Shown here: piece by piece, positions 1 to 7,939 of the stretch
Numbering within the stretch: position 1 is the first letter of the stretch
Layout of the letters: each line of letters opens with the position of its first letter
Source: DATHWB01 sp040905965
GTDB taxonomy: Bacteria; Actinomycetota; Acidimicrobiia; Spongiisociales; ZC4RG35
Assembly (NCBI GenBank): GCA_040905965.1
Contig: JBBDQP010000112.1
Span: 3,213 to 67,212, forward strand
DNA length: 64,000 bases
Direction of reading: 5' to 3'
Translations under genes and position numbers: made by a program
The notes under the pieces: generated by a model
What the model was told of the DNA's origin: nothing
Database searches by the model: none
What the model saw: only the letters and a program-made list of their open reading frames with translations

Positions 1-88
1 TGATCACGACCATGCCTCCCCAGATGGCCGGGAGATGCTCCCAGACGACGTCCCAGTTCCACTTGGGGCGATCGGCGAGCTGGTTCAT
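1..88 (-). CDS. ehuD: EhuD-like ectoine ABC permease, N-terminal fragment
   Basis: Only the first 29 codons are inside the window; the gene continues off the left edge. The ATG at 88-86 overlaps the TGA of the preceding permease gene as ATGA, which indicates translational coupling. The visible peptide begins MNQLADRPKWNW and enters a hydrophobic stretch (AIWGGMVVI), as in the start of the first membrane helix of a polar amino-acid-type permease. Ehu transporters use two permeases, EhuC and EhuD, so the position directly after ehuC suggests EhuD. The identity is inferred from position and a short N-terminus only. Confidence 0.6.
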   Translation of the reverse strand, partial: MNQLADRPKWNWDVVWEHLPAIWGGMVVI

Positions 89-825
89 CCTGTCACCCCC
101 ACACCCGCTGTCGGACGGCCGGCTCTCTTCCGGCGAGGCGGCTTCACCCCGAACTTGGCGGCGACCCGGCGTTCGGCGAGCTTGAAGACTCGGTCGATGA
201 GGAACGCCAGCACGAAGTAGATAGCGAGCACGTTGAGATACAGCATCGGCGTCGTGGCCGAGTCCGCGATGACGACGGAGTTCACGCGGAGTTTCTGCAC
301 TTCGAATGCGAGATCCGAGAGCGTGATCAGCGAAACGAGTGCGGTGCCCTTCATCACCTCGATCGCCAGGTTTCCGTAGGGCGGGAGGATCACCGGAACA
401 GCCTGCGGAAGAACGACGTGACGCAGGCGCTGGGTGTTGGAGAGGTTGAGGGCGATGGCGGCCTCGGTCTGGCCCTTGGCAACCGAGTTGACCGCACCCC
501 GGACGATCTCGGCGCCGTACGCCCCCATGTTGACGCCGAGGGCCAGGATGCCGGCGACCATGGGCGACCAGCCGCGAATGCCGAAGAGGATCGGCAACGC
601 GAAGAACATCCAGAACAGCAGAATGATGGCCGACGCCCCGCGGGCGAACTCGACGTAGACGGACGAGGCCCGTCGGACCCAGGCCCGCTGGGAGAGTCGG
701 CCGATTCCGAAGAACAGGGACAGCAGCGATCCAAGGATGACCGAGCCGATCAACACCTGCATGGTGACGACCAGACCTTCCATCAGCCGGGCGTAGTTGC
801 TCGGGCTGAGGATCAGATCGGGCAT
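85..825 (-). CDS. ehuC: Ectoine/hydroxyectoine ABC transporter permease EhuC
   Basis: 246-aa inner-membrane permease of the polar amino-acid ABC family (HisM/EhuC type). It has several membrane helices. The EAA loop that docks the ATPase is visible at about residues 121-140 (EAAIALNLS ... VVLP). Stretches such as VYVEFARGASAIILLFWMFF and GVNMGAYGAEIVRGAV match what I know of EhuC. The start at 825 is chosen because it gives MPDLILSPSNY directly before the first helix; an upstream extension has no homology. It follows ehuB by 63 bp and overlaps ehuD by 4 bp. The ATPase gene ehuA is not in the window. It should form the membrane channel for compatible-solute uptake together with the duplicated binding protein encoded just upstream. 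Confidence 0.85.
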   Translation of the reverse strand: MPDLILSPSNYARLMEGLVVTMQVLIGSVILGSLLSLFFGIGRLSQRAWVRRASSVYVEFARGASAIILLFWMFFALPILFGIRGWSPMVAGILALGVNMGAYGAEIVRGAVNSVAKGQTEAAIALNLSNTQRLRHVVLPQAVPVILPPYGNLAIEVMKGTALVSLITLSDLAFEVQKLRVNSVVIADSATTPMLYLNVLAIYFVLAFLIDRVFKLAERRVAAKFGVKPPRRKRAGRPTAGVGVTG

Positions 826-888
826 GTGTTCCTCCCGGTCAGTGGGGTGGGCCCGGCAACTTACCGGACCCACCCTCGGTGTGCTGGT

Positions 889-2586
889 TCAGGGAGTGGA
901 AAGCTCCTCGGCGGTGAGGGCGGCGGCTTTTTCGACGTCTTCGGCAGCGAAACCGAAGGAAGTGACGATCTCTTCGACCGTCCCGTCAGCCTGCAGCTTC
1001 TTCAGTTCGGCATTGAACGCGTCACGGAATCCCTGATCCAGGAAACCGAAACCGCCACAACCGACCTGCTCCACACCATCGATCACCGGGAAGAAACCAG
1101 GCGTCGCTTCCATACCGTCACGCGCGTCGGCCTGGGTGTTGACCGTCAGCGCCGTCCCCGACACCGCGTCCACCCGACCCGCAGCAAGCGCGTCATATTG
1201 GGCGTTCACATCCGAGAACCGCTCGATCTGGTCATCCGGCACACCCGAATCGACCGCATACCCCTCATCCACGGCACCAGACAGCACCGCCAGCGTGGCA
1301 CCCGAATCGATGATCGACTGGAAATCACTGATCCCCATCGGATTCCCGTCCACCACCGCGAACGCATTCGACACGCAGTAGTCCGGATCCGAGAAGATGA
1401 TCTGCTTAGCACGATCGGGAGTGATGAACATCCCCGCCGCGATCATGTCGAACTGACCGGCCTGCAAACCCGGGATCAACGTCCCGAACTCCACCACTAC
1501 CGCCTCGACATTGTCGATACCGAGATTCGCCAGCACGGCTTTCGCCACCTCCGGCGCCTCACCAGTCACATTCCCGGCCTCGTCCTCGTACCCGTACGGC
1601 ACCTCATTCGCAATCCCAACCCGAACCGTGCCATCGGCGATCAGGTCAGCGAGAAGCCCTTCGGGAGCCGAAGCCTCGCCTCCGGAGGGATTCGCCAACT
1701 CCTCGGCGGTGAGGGCGGCGGCTTTTTCGACGTCTTCGGCAGCGAAACCGAAGGAAGTGACGATCTCTTCGACCGTCCCGTCAGCCTGCAGCTTCTTCAG
1801 TTCGGCATTGAACGCGTCACGGAATCCCTGATCCAGGAAACCGAAACCGCCACAACCGACCTGCTCCACACCATCGATCACCGGGAAGAAACCAGGCGTC
1901 GCTTCCATACCGTCACGCGCGTCGGCCTGGGTGTTGACCGTCAGCGCCGTCCCCGACACCGCGTCCACCCGACCCGCAGCAAGCGCGTCATATTGGGCGT
2001 TCACATCCGAGAACCGCTCGATCTGGTCATCCGGCACACCCGAATCGACCGCATACCCCTCATCCACGGCACCAGACAGCACCGCCAGCGTGGCACCCGA
2101 ATCGATGATCGACTGGAAATCACTGATCCCCATCGGATTCCCGTCCACCACCGCGAACGCATTCGACACGCAGTAGTCCGGATCCGAGAAGATGATCTGC
2201 TTAGCACGATCGGGAGTGATGAACATCCCCGCCGCGATCATGTCGAACTGACCGGCCTGCAAACCCGGGATCAACGTCCCGAACTCCACCACTACCGCCT
2301 CGACATTGTCGATACCGAGATTCGCCAGCACGGCTTTCGCCACCTCCGGCGCCTCACCAGTCACATTCCCGGCCTCGTCCTCGTACCCGTACGGCACCTC
2401 ATTCGCAATCCCAATCCGAACCGTGCCCGACGCCTGCAGTTCGCCGAGCAGACCCTCGCCGGCCGGGGCAGCCGTGGTTGTGGTCGAGTCGGTGTCGTCG
2501 TCGGCTCCTGTGTCTCCTCCGCCGCATGCTGCGACCACGAGCGCCAGGAGCGCCAGGAGCCACGTAAGACGTGATCTGTGTGTCAT
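889..2586 (-). CDS. ehuB: EhuB-like ectoine-binding lipoprotein with two tandem near-identical binding domains
   Basis: 565-aa extracytoplasmic solute-binding lipoprotein. A lipoprotein signal (LALLALVVAAC, lipid Cys about residue 21) is followed by a Thr-rich linker. Two complete SBP_bac_3 domains follow, about residues 47-300 and 312-565. Each contains EhuB-type stretches such as VTGEAPEVAKAVL, AAGMFITPDRAKQ and SDPDYCVSNAFAVV. The two domains differ by one visible residue within the repeat (VRIG versus VRVG). A usual EhuB has one domain and about 290 aa, so this is an in-frame tandem duplication. The start ATG at 2586 has a strong GGAGGA ribosome site 8 bases upstream. Upstream in-frame sequence is intergenic and encodes no signal peptide. 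It should deliver ectoine to EhuC/EhuD. Confidence 0.85.
   Translation of the reverse strand: MTHRSRLTWLLALLALVVAACGGGDTGADDDTDSTTTTAAPAGEGLLGELQASGTVRIGIANEVPYGYEDEAGNVTGEAPEVAKAVLANLGIDNVEAVVVEFGTLIPGLQAGQFDMIAAGMFITPDRAKQIIFSDPDYCVSNAFAVVDGNPMGISDFQSIIDSGATLAVLSGAVDEGYAVDSGVPDDQIERFSDVNAQYDALAAGRVDAVSGTALTVNTQADARDGMEATPGFFPVIDGVEQVGCGGFGFLDQGFRDAFNAELKKLQADGTVEEIVTSFGFAAEDVEKAAALTAEELANPSGGEASAPEGLLADLIADGTVRVGIANEVPYGYEDEAGNVTGEAPEVAKAVLANLGIDNVEAVVVEFGTLIPGLQAGQFDMIAAGMFITPDRAKQIIFSDPDYCVSNAFAVVDGNPMGISDFQSIIDSGATLAVLSGAVDEGYAVDSGVPDDQIERFSDVNAQYDALAAGRVDAVSGTALTVNTQADARDGMEATPGFFPVIDGVEQVGCGGFGFLDQGFRDAFNAELKKLQADGTVEEIVTSFGFAAEDVEKAAALTAEELSTP
904..1632. repeat. Direct repeat copy 1 (729 bp) inside ehuB
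   Basis: This 729-bp stretch recurs at 1699-2427, an offset of exactly 795 bp (265 codons). Reading the two side by side I see a single substitution (C at 1620, T at 2415). The match ends abruptly on both sides. It encodes the second binding domain of the protein. Confidence 0.9.
1699..2427. repeat. Direct repeat copy 2 (729 bp) inside ehuB
   Basis: Second copy of the 729-bp repeat at 904-1632. It encodes the first, N-terminal binding domain. The 66 bp between the copies encode the Ser/Gly/Glu-rich interdomain linker and the first residues of the next domain. Confidence 0.9.
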
Positions 2587-2841
2587 CGGATGTTCCTCCG
2601 GTATTCGTTCATTGGCCCGGCATTTCGCATTCGGCAGGACCAGCCCGTGACAGGAGACGTGCGGCGAGGGTCGGGCGGCGTATCCGCTGATACGTACTGC
2701 CCGACCGAACCTGTGACTTCTCCCGTCAACGAGGATGAGTGTAGAGATTGCATTCGCCGTGTGTCCACTATGTGTACGATTTGTATCCAATCAAGTCTCT
2801 GCACGGTCCCCATGGATCCGCAAAACCCGCTCGGAGGAAGA
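2587..2841. promoter_or_regulatory. Divergent control region between ehuB and the gntR-eut operon
   Basis: This 255-bp non-coding region separates two divergent transcription units and must hold both promoters. It contains a perfect inverted repeat at 2679-2694 (CGTATC, 4-base spacer, GATACG), the best operator candidate for the adjacent GntR regulator. A partial GTATCC match lies at 2783-2788. AT-richer sequence at 2761-2795 (TGTGTACGATTTGTATCCAA) could hold the gntR promoter, but no clear -35/-10 pair can be assigned. Ribosome sites flank it: GGAGGA before ehuB and GGAGGAAG at 2833-2840 before gntR. Confidence 0.5.
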
Positions 2842-3525
2842 ATGACCACGGTTCAGTCCCCTGACTGGGGAAAGCCCACCCAAGAACAGATCCACCGCGA
2901 ACTGCGGGAGAGAATCACTCTGCTCGACCTTCCTCCCGGTTCCCGGCTGCGTGAAGAGCATCTCGCGGCGGAGTTCGGGGTGAGCCGGACACCGATCCGC
3001 CAGGTGCTCGACCACCTCGAATTCGAGGGGCTGGTCGAGAGCATCGAAGGTGCGGGAGCCCGAGTGTCGGCCATCGACATGAAGGCGCTTCGCGACGTAT
3101 GGGCGGTCCGCCTGAAGATCGGAGAACTCGTGAGCGAGTTCGTCCGCCTCCCCGCCTCCGAGGCGGCGGTGGCATCGGTCCGGGCCGTCCGAGCGGACCT
3201 CGCCGAGGTCAAGCGCACGAGGTCGGTCCGCGATCTCGGAGCCGCCTACAACCGATTCCACGAAGCGATGCTCTCGATCGTCGAGAACGCCGCCCTCACC
3301 CACATCCACGATCTGCTTTACGTGCAGACGGCTCGGCTGTGGATGCAATTCCTCCCGGAAATGGATCTCGATACCGAGATCGACATCATGGCCAAGGAGG
3401 TCGAACAGACCCTCGAAGCGCTCGAGGGTGAATCAGGAAACCGGCTGGCCGAGATACGCACGGCACACATGCGCATGCTCCTCAGCCGATTCAACCAACA
3501 CGTGACAAGGATGCCCAACTTCTGA
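2842..3525 (+). CDS. GntR/FCD-family transcriptional regulator of the ectoine locus
   Basis: 227-aa DNA-binding regulator. A winged helix-turn-helix occupies about residues 10-78 (EEHLAAEFGVSRTPIRQVLD). An all-helical FCD ligand domain follows at about 85-220, with the usual YNRFHEAML element. The ATG at 2842 has a good GGAGGAAG site; upstream in-frame residues do not resemble the family. It is the first gene of the eut operon, its stop overlaps the next ATG (TGATG), and it is divergent from ehuB. This arrangement fits a local regulator that responds to ectoine or a breakdown product. Known ectoine regulators such as EnuR are MocR-type, so a FadR-type protein here is a different solution. The ligand is not known. 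Confidence 0.85.
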   Translation: MTTVQSPDWGKPTQEQIHRELRERITLLDLPPGSRLREEHLAAEFGVSRTPIRQVLDHLEFEGLVESIEGAGARVSAIDMKALRDVWAVRLKIGELVSEFVRLPASEAAVASVRAVRADLAEVKRTRSVRDLGAAYNRFHEAMLSIVENAALTHIHDLLYVQTARLWMQFLPEMDLDTEIDIMAKEVEQTLEALEGESGNRLAEIRTAHMRMLLSRFNQHVTRMPNF

Positions 3526-4697
3526 TGACTGATCGCACTGCAACCATCGCCGTCTGGGGCGGCGAAGACGGACCCCGATTCGAGCGGGCCACCCAGGTCC
3601 CGGTCGTCCACAGCGTCTCGTTCGGATACGACGACTTCGACGAATGGCTCGACGTCGCCGTCGGCAACACCGAAGGCCACATCTACGGCCGGAACACCAA
3701 CCCCACCGTGGACGTGTTCGAAGAGAAGGTCCGACTGCTCGAGGGGGCGGAGGCGGCCACTTCGGCATCGACCGGGATGGCCGTCATCTCCAACACGCTG
3801 CACTCGCTCCTCACCCCCGGCTCGAGAGTGGTCAGCGTCAAAGACACGTATGGGGGGACCGCCAAGGTCTTCACCGACTTCCTTCCCCGGTTCGGTGTTG
3901 ACGTCGATCTGGTCGACACGACCGACTTCGCCGCGATCGAAGCAGCGATCACCCGAGGCTGCGACGTGCTCTATCTCGAGACTCCGACCAACCCGACGCT
4001 CAAGATCCTCGATCTGGAGCGACTCATCGGTGCCGGTCACCTAGCCGGCGCAACCGTGATCGTCGACAACACGTTCGCGACTCCGATCAACCAGAACCCG
4101 ATCGCCTTCGGCGCCGACCTCGTCGTCCACAGCGCGACCAAATTCCTCGGTGGCCACGCCGACGCGCTCGGCGGAGTCGTCGTCGGCTCCGAAGACCTCG
4201 TCCGCGGCGTCTATCACTACCGGGAGATCAACGGGGCGACCCTCCACCCCATGGCGGCCTACCTCCTGCTGCGGGGCATGAAAACCCTGCACCTCCGAGT
4301 CGAGCGCCAGGGAACAAACGCCCTCAGGATCGCCGAGTACCTCGAATCCCACCCCAAGGTCCCGGTCGTCAACTATCCCGGGTTGGCCTCCCATCCCCAG
4401 CATGAGGTGGCGCTGCGTCAGATGCGCGGTTTCGGCGGCATGCTGAGCTTCGGCCTCGACGGCGGGCTCGACGCGGTACGCCGCTTCCTCCCTGGTCTCC
4501 GTCTGGCCAACGGAGCCGCCAACCTCGGTTCGGTGGAGACGATCGTCGGACCTCCCGCCACCACCAGCCACGTCGAGTGCACCGCAGAGGAGCGGGCCGC
4601 ATTGGGCATTCCGGAAGGACTCATCCGCTATTCGACCGGAATCGAGGACGTTGAAGATCTGCTCGAGGATCTCGACGGAGCATTGGCAAGGGTCTGA
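3525..4697 (+). CDS. Cystathionine gamma-synthase/lyase-family PLP enzyme in the eut operon
   Basis: 390-aa cytoplasmic PLP enzyme of the Cys/Met metabolism family (fold type I). The PLP lysine is K206 in SATKFLGGHADALGG. YGRNTNPT at about 54-61 is the phosphate-binding segment contributed from a neighbouring subunit. LETPTNPTLK and DNTFATP are further family motifs, and the length is normal. Family members catalyse gamma- or beta-elimination or replacement on sulfur amino acids or homoserine esters. The gene overlaps gntR by one base and lies 4 bp before eutC. A role in ectoine or hydroxyectoine breakdown is therefore more likely than ordinary methionine synthesis, but the substrate cannot be read from sequence. 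Confidence 0.85.
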   Translation: MTDRTATIAVWGGEDGPRFERATQVPVVHSVSFGYDDFDEWLDVAVGNTEGHIYGRNTNPTVDVFEEKVRLLEGAEAATSASTGMAVISNTLHSLLTPGSRVVSVKDTYGGTAKVFTDFLPRFGVDVDLVDTTDFAAIEAAITRGCDVLYLETPTNPTLKILDLERLIGAGHLAGATVIVDNTFATPINQNPIAFGADLVVHSATKFLGGHADALGGVVVGSEDLVRGVYHYREINGATLHPMAAYLLLRGMKTLHLRVERQGTNALRIAEYLESHPKVPVVNYPGLASHPQHEVALRQMRGFGGMLSFGLDGGLDAVRRFLPGLRLANGAANLGSVETIVGPPATTSHVECTAEERAALGIPEGLIRYSTGIEDVEDLLEDLDGALARV

Positions 4698-4701
4698 TCG
4701 C

Positions 4702-5682
4702 ATGACGACGATCCGGGTACTCACCGAATCCGACCTGCGGTCGGTGGTCACACTCGGCAAAGAAGAATTGAAGACGATCGAGTCCGTCTATCCGCTGATC
4801 ACCTCGGGAACCGCAGTGATGCCGCCGATCATGCGTATCGACGTTCCGGACCACAACGGCGAGATCGACATCAAGTCCGCCTACCTGCCCGGGCATCCCG
4901 GAATCGCGGTGAAGCTGTCTGCGGGCTTCTTCGACAACCCGGCGCGGGGGCTGCCAAGCCTGGGAGGACTGATGGTCTTGCTGGACGCGCACACGGGTGT
5001 CCCCCTGGCCGCCCTCTTCGACAACGGATATCTCACCGACCTGCGAACCGCCCTGGCAGGTGCGGTCGCCGCGCAGCACCTCTCCAACCCGGACTCCTCG
5101 AAGGTCGCCATCATCGGCGCAGGAACTCAGGCCCGACTTCAACTCGAAGCGTCGCTGCTGGTCCGTTCCGTCGAGCAGGCCACGGTGTGGGCTCGCGATG
5201 ACCTCAAGGCGGCCCGGTTCGCCCAGGCCGCCTCGGACCAGCTCGATCTGCCGGTGACGTCCCACGCCACAGTGGAGTCGGCCGTGGCGGAAGCGGACAT
5301 CGTTATCACGACGACACCCTCGGCCCATCCGCTGGTCGACGAGACGATGTTGGCCCCCGGCACCCACGTGACGGCCGTCGGTTCGGATGCCGAACACAAA
5401 CAGGAGTTGACGACATCCCTCGTCGCAGCCGCCGGCCCTTTCGTCTGCGACTCCATCTCCCAGAGCAGGCGACTAGGCGAGCTACGAGCCGCCTTCGAGG
5501 CGGGCCTGATCGTCGAAGCAGTCGAACTCGGAACGGTCATCGGCGGGAGCGGAGGTCGGACGTCGAGGGAAGAGATCACCGTGTGTGACCTGACGGGCAC
5601 CGGCGCCCAGGACACGGCAATCGCCGGACTTGCGGTGGCGAGGTGCAACGAAGCCGGCCTCGGAACGACCATTGAGACCTGA
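4702..5682 (+). CDS. eutC: Ectoine utilization protein EutC (ornithine cyclodeaminase/mu-crystallin family)
   Basis: 326-aa NAD(P)-dependent protein of the ornithine cyclodeaminase family. A Rossmann motif (VAIIGAGTQARLQLEA) starts near residue 133. VMPPIMRIDVPDHNGEIDIK, SAGFFDNPARGLPSLGGLMV, TDLRTALAGAVAA and a C-terminal CDLTGTGAQDTAIA follow the EutC subfamily closely. EutC is found with EutB in hydroxyectoine/ectoine breakdown clusters, where it is thought to process an intermediate on the way to aspartate metabolism. The exact reaction is unsettled. ATG 4702 is 4 bp after the preceding stop. The 3' end overlaps the proposed TTG start of eutB by 11 bases, so the two are probably co-translated. 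Confidence 0.88.
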   Translation: MTTIRVLTESDLRSVVTLGKEELKTIESVYPLITSGTAVMPPIMRIDVPDHNGEIDIKSAYLPGHPGIAVKLSAGFFDNPARGLPSLGGLMVLLDAHTGVPLAALFDNGYLTDLRTALAGAVAAQHLSNPDSSKVAIIGAGTQARLQLEASLLVRSVEQATVWARDDLKAARFAQAASDQLDLPVTSHATVESAVAEADIVITTTPSAHPLVDETMLAPGTHVTAVGSDAEHKQELTTSLVAAAGPFVCDSISQSRRLGELRAAFEAGLIVEAVELGTVIGGSGGRTSREEITVCDLTGTGAQDTAIAGLAVARCNEAGLGTTIET

Positions 5683-6667
5683 ACGACCCACGGCAGACGA
5701 CATCGCCCGGGCTGCTCGCCGGATCTCAGGAGTCGCGGTGCACACCCCGACGGTGATCGCGCCAGGGCTCGGGAACCTCACCCTGAAGTTGGAGACCGTT
5801 CAGCCAACCGGAAGCTTCAAGATCCGCGGCGCCGCATCCAAGATCCTCTCACTCGACGACTCCGAACGGAGTCGAGGTGTAGTGACAGCCTCGACAGGCA
5901 ATCACGGGCGCGCCGTCGCCCATGTCGCCGCGCATCTCGGAATGCCGGTCGCGGTCTGTGTCTCGGTGGAGGTCCCACCGGGCAAGATCGCCGCCCTCGA
6001 ATCCCTGGGGTGCGAACTCGTCATCGATGGAGCGTCCCAGACCGAGGCTCTTGCAAACGCCGATCACCTCGTCAACGAGCGCGGGATGACGTTGGTCCAC
6101 CCCTTCGACGACCCCGAGGTGATCGCCGGTCAGGGAACAGTCGGGCTCGAACTCACCCAGCAGATGCCCGACGTCCGCACGGTGCTGGTGCCGTTGTCAG
6201 GAGGCGGACTCGCCGCAGGGGTCGCGATCGCCACCAAGGCATTCGATCCGTCGATCCGCGTGATCGGAGTCTCCATGCGACGGGCGGCGGTCATGGCAGC
6301 CAGCGTCGAGGCGGGCAAGCCGGTCGACATGCCCGAGCGCCAGACCCTCGCCGATTCGTTGCAGGGCGGGATCGGACTCGACAACGGTCACACGTTCGAC
6401 ATCGTGGCAGACCTCGTCGACGACATCGTGCTCGTCGAGGAACGAGACATCTGGGCAGGGATGAGATATGCCCTCGAGAACCATCGACTCGTGCTCGAAG
6501 GCGGGGCGGCAGTCGGCATCGGGGCGGTACTGGCCGGCAAGATCGTGGGCGAACCCGGTCTGGCAATCATCTGCACCGGATCGAACATCGAAGCGCGACA
6601 CCTCGCCGAACTCGCAGAGGAACTGGCAGCCGATACTCGGAAGCGGCGCCCAAACCAGCCAGACTGA
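5672..6667 (+). CDS. eutB: Hydroxyectoine utilization dehydratase EutB (threonine dehydratase family)
   Basis: 331-aa fold-type-II PLP enzyme. The Schiff-base lysine lies in TGSFKIRGAA, the phosphate loop in PLSGGGLAAGVA, and the substrate-binding region in TASTGNHGRAVAH. IAGQGTVGLEL and LADSLQGGIGLDNGHTF match EutB more closely than catabolic threonine dehydratase. EutB is proposed to deaminate a hydroxylated intermediate so that hydroxyectoine can join the ectoine pathway. I place the start at TTG 5672, inside the end of eutC, because it gives the family's usual short N-terminus (RPTADDIARAARRISGVAVHTP). A second in-frame TTG at 5630 would only add eutC-overlapping residues. Confidence 0.85.
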   Translation: MRPERPTADDIARAARRISGVAVHTPTVIAPGLGNLTLKLETVQPTGSFKIRGAASKILSLDDSERSRGVVTASTGNHGRAVAHVAAHLGMPVAVCVSVEVPPGKIAALESLGCELVIDGASQTEALANADHLVNERGMTLVHPFDDPEVIAGQGTVGLELTQQMPDVRTVLVPLSGGGLAAGVAIATKAFDPSIRVIGVSMRRAAVMAASVEAGKPVDMPERQTLADSLQGGIGLDNGHTFDIVADLVDDIVLVEERDIWAGMRYALENHRLVLEGGAAVGIGAVLAGKIVGEPGLAIICTGSNIEARHLAELAEELAADTRKRRPNQPD

Positions 6668-6673
6668 CGCCTC

Positions 6674-7108
6674 ATGAATCCGGGACTCGTCCTCGCCATC
6701 GCCCTCGTGGGCGGAATCGCCATCGCTCTCCAGGCTCAGTTCGCCGGGGTGCTCGACGGTCGCCTGGGGACCTTCGATGCGGTCACCGTCAGTTTCCTCT
6801 CGGCCGGTGCCGCGATCGGCATCGCTCGCATGATGGCCGGCGGAATCGACTTGGCCGTCTGGCGCCGTGCGCCATGGTGGGCGTATCTGGTCGGAATCCT
6901 GGGACTGGTCATCGTCGGGACGATCGGTTTCGCCGCACCGCGGATCGGTCTCGTCCCCACGCTGGCAGCCGTCACCGCGGCCCAATTCGCTGCCAGTTCG
7001 ACGATCGCCCACTTCGGAATGTTCGAAGGAACTGCCGACCCGATCGATCTCGAGACGGTGATCGGACTGGCGCTCCTGTGCGTCGGCGGCTGGCTCGTCA
7101 TCCGCTGA
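6674..7108 (+). CDS. DUF606/YdcZ-type small membrane transporter (half-size DMT)
   Basis: 144-aa very hydrophobic protein with about five membrane helices and a GGIAIALQAQFAGVLDGRLG start typical of the DUF606 (YdcZ) branch of the drug/metabolite transporter superfamily. These half-length proteins are thought to work as dimers or hetero-pairs. ATG 6674 is 6 bp after eutB, so it is probably the last gene of the eut operon and could move an ectoine breakdown product or cofactor. A 10-helix EamA protein is encoded convergently 2 bp away. The substrate is unknown. Confidence 0.8.
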   Translation: MNPGLVLAIALVGGIAIALQAQFAGVLDGRLGTFDAVTVSFLSAGAAIGIARMMAGGIDLAVWRRAPWWAYLVGILGLVIVGTIGFAAPRIGLVPTLAAVTAAQFAASSTIAHFGMFEGTADPIDLETVIGLALLCVGGWLVIR

Positions 7109-7110
7109 CG

Positions 7111-7926
7111 TCAGCCGGCGATGAGGGCCATCGCCACGACCGCCAACCCGAGACCGACCCATTGGGACCGACGGACCGCCTCGCGGAGAATCAGGGCCGC
7201 GAGAACGACGGTGACCGCCGGATAGAGGGAGGACACCACCGCTCCTTCGCCCAGCGGACCCCGCTGCAGTGCCAGAAGGATGAACACGTTGGCCGCCATG
7301 TCGCCGACTCCGACCGCACCGACGAGCCGGCGAGTCGACCAGTCGAACACCGCCGGCGCACTCCGTCGGCCCATCCACAACATGACCGCGATCGACGCCG
7401 ATCGCGCCGGGATGAGAGGCCACAGACCGGCGTCGGCCGAGATCGGCGAGAGCAAAACGAAGAAGAGCCCGAATCCGACGCCGGCCACCAGCCCGTACGA
7501 GAAGCCGGATGCTGCTTCCAAGCGTCCGCCGCTCACGAGCCACACCGCCACGGCGGCGAGAACGAACCCGAGGATCGTCACGATCGACGACCGCTCCCCC
7601 ACCGCGAAGCCGACCACCGCGGGCACGACCCCCGAGAGAACCCCCGAGATCGGGGCCACCACCGCAGCTCTGCCCGCCGAAAGCCCCCGATAGAGCGAGA
7701 CGAGTCCGACCGCACCGGCAAGACCGGCGGCAGCCCCCCACCCGATATCTGCGAGGCCCATCGACCCGCCGAACACGGGCGCGACGATCAGGCCGATTCC
7801 CAGTCCGATGATCTGGGACCAAAGGACGACTCGCGTCGCATCGATCCGGCGCGTCGCGATGCCGCCGTAGAAGTCGGCGGTGCCGTATGTGACGGCGGCA
7901 AGGGCAGCGAAGACGAGCGGGGTCAT
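7111..7926 (-). CDS. EamA-family (DMT) permease
   Basis: 271-aa integral membrane protein with two EamA repeats and about ten predicted helices. It opens MTPLVFAALAAVTYGTADFY and ends with a typical ALILREAVRRSQWVGLGLA repeat. Members of this family export or import amino acids, sugars or other metabolites. The ATG at 7926 lies 13 bp after the stop of the sugar-dehydrogenase-like lipoprotein gene, so both form a minus-strand operon. Its stop is 2 bp from that of the convergent DUF606 gene. The substrate is not evident. Confidence 0.8.
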   Translation of the reverse strand: MTPLVFAALAAVTYGTADFYGGIATRRIDATRVVLWSQIIGLGIGLIVAPVFGGSMGLADIGWGAAAGLAGAVGLVSLYRGLSAGRAAVVAPISGVLSGVVPAVVGFAVGERSSIVTILGFVLAAVAVWLVSGGRLEAASGFSYGLVAGVGFGLFFVLLSPISADAGLWPLIPARSASIAVMLWMGRRSAPAVFDWSTRRLVGAVGVGDMAANVFILLALQRGPLGEGAVVSSLYPAVTVVLAALILREAVRRSQWVGLGLAVVAMALIAG

Positions 7927-7939
7927 GCAGCCGGGGAGG

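Noticed and set aside
418..2574. A 718-codon open frame on the plus strand opposite ehuC and ehuB
   Set aside because: It is antisense to genes with clear family motifs, has Arg/His-rich low-complexity translation typical of shadows in high-GC DNA, and repeats itself only because ehuB does.
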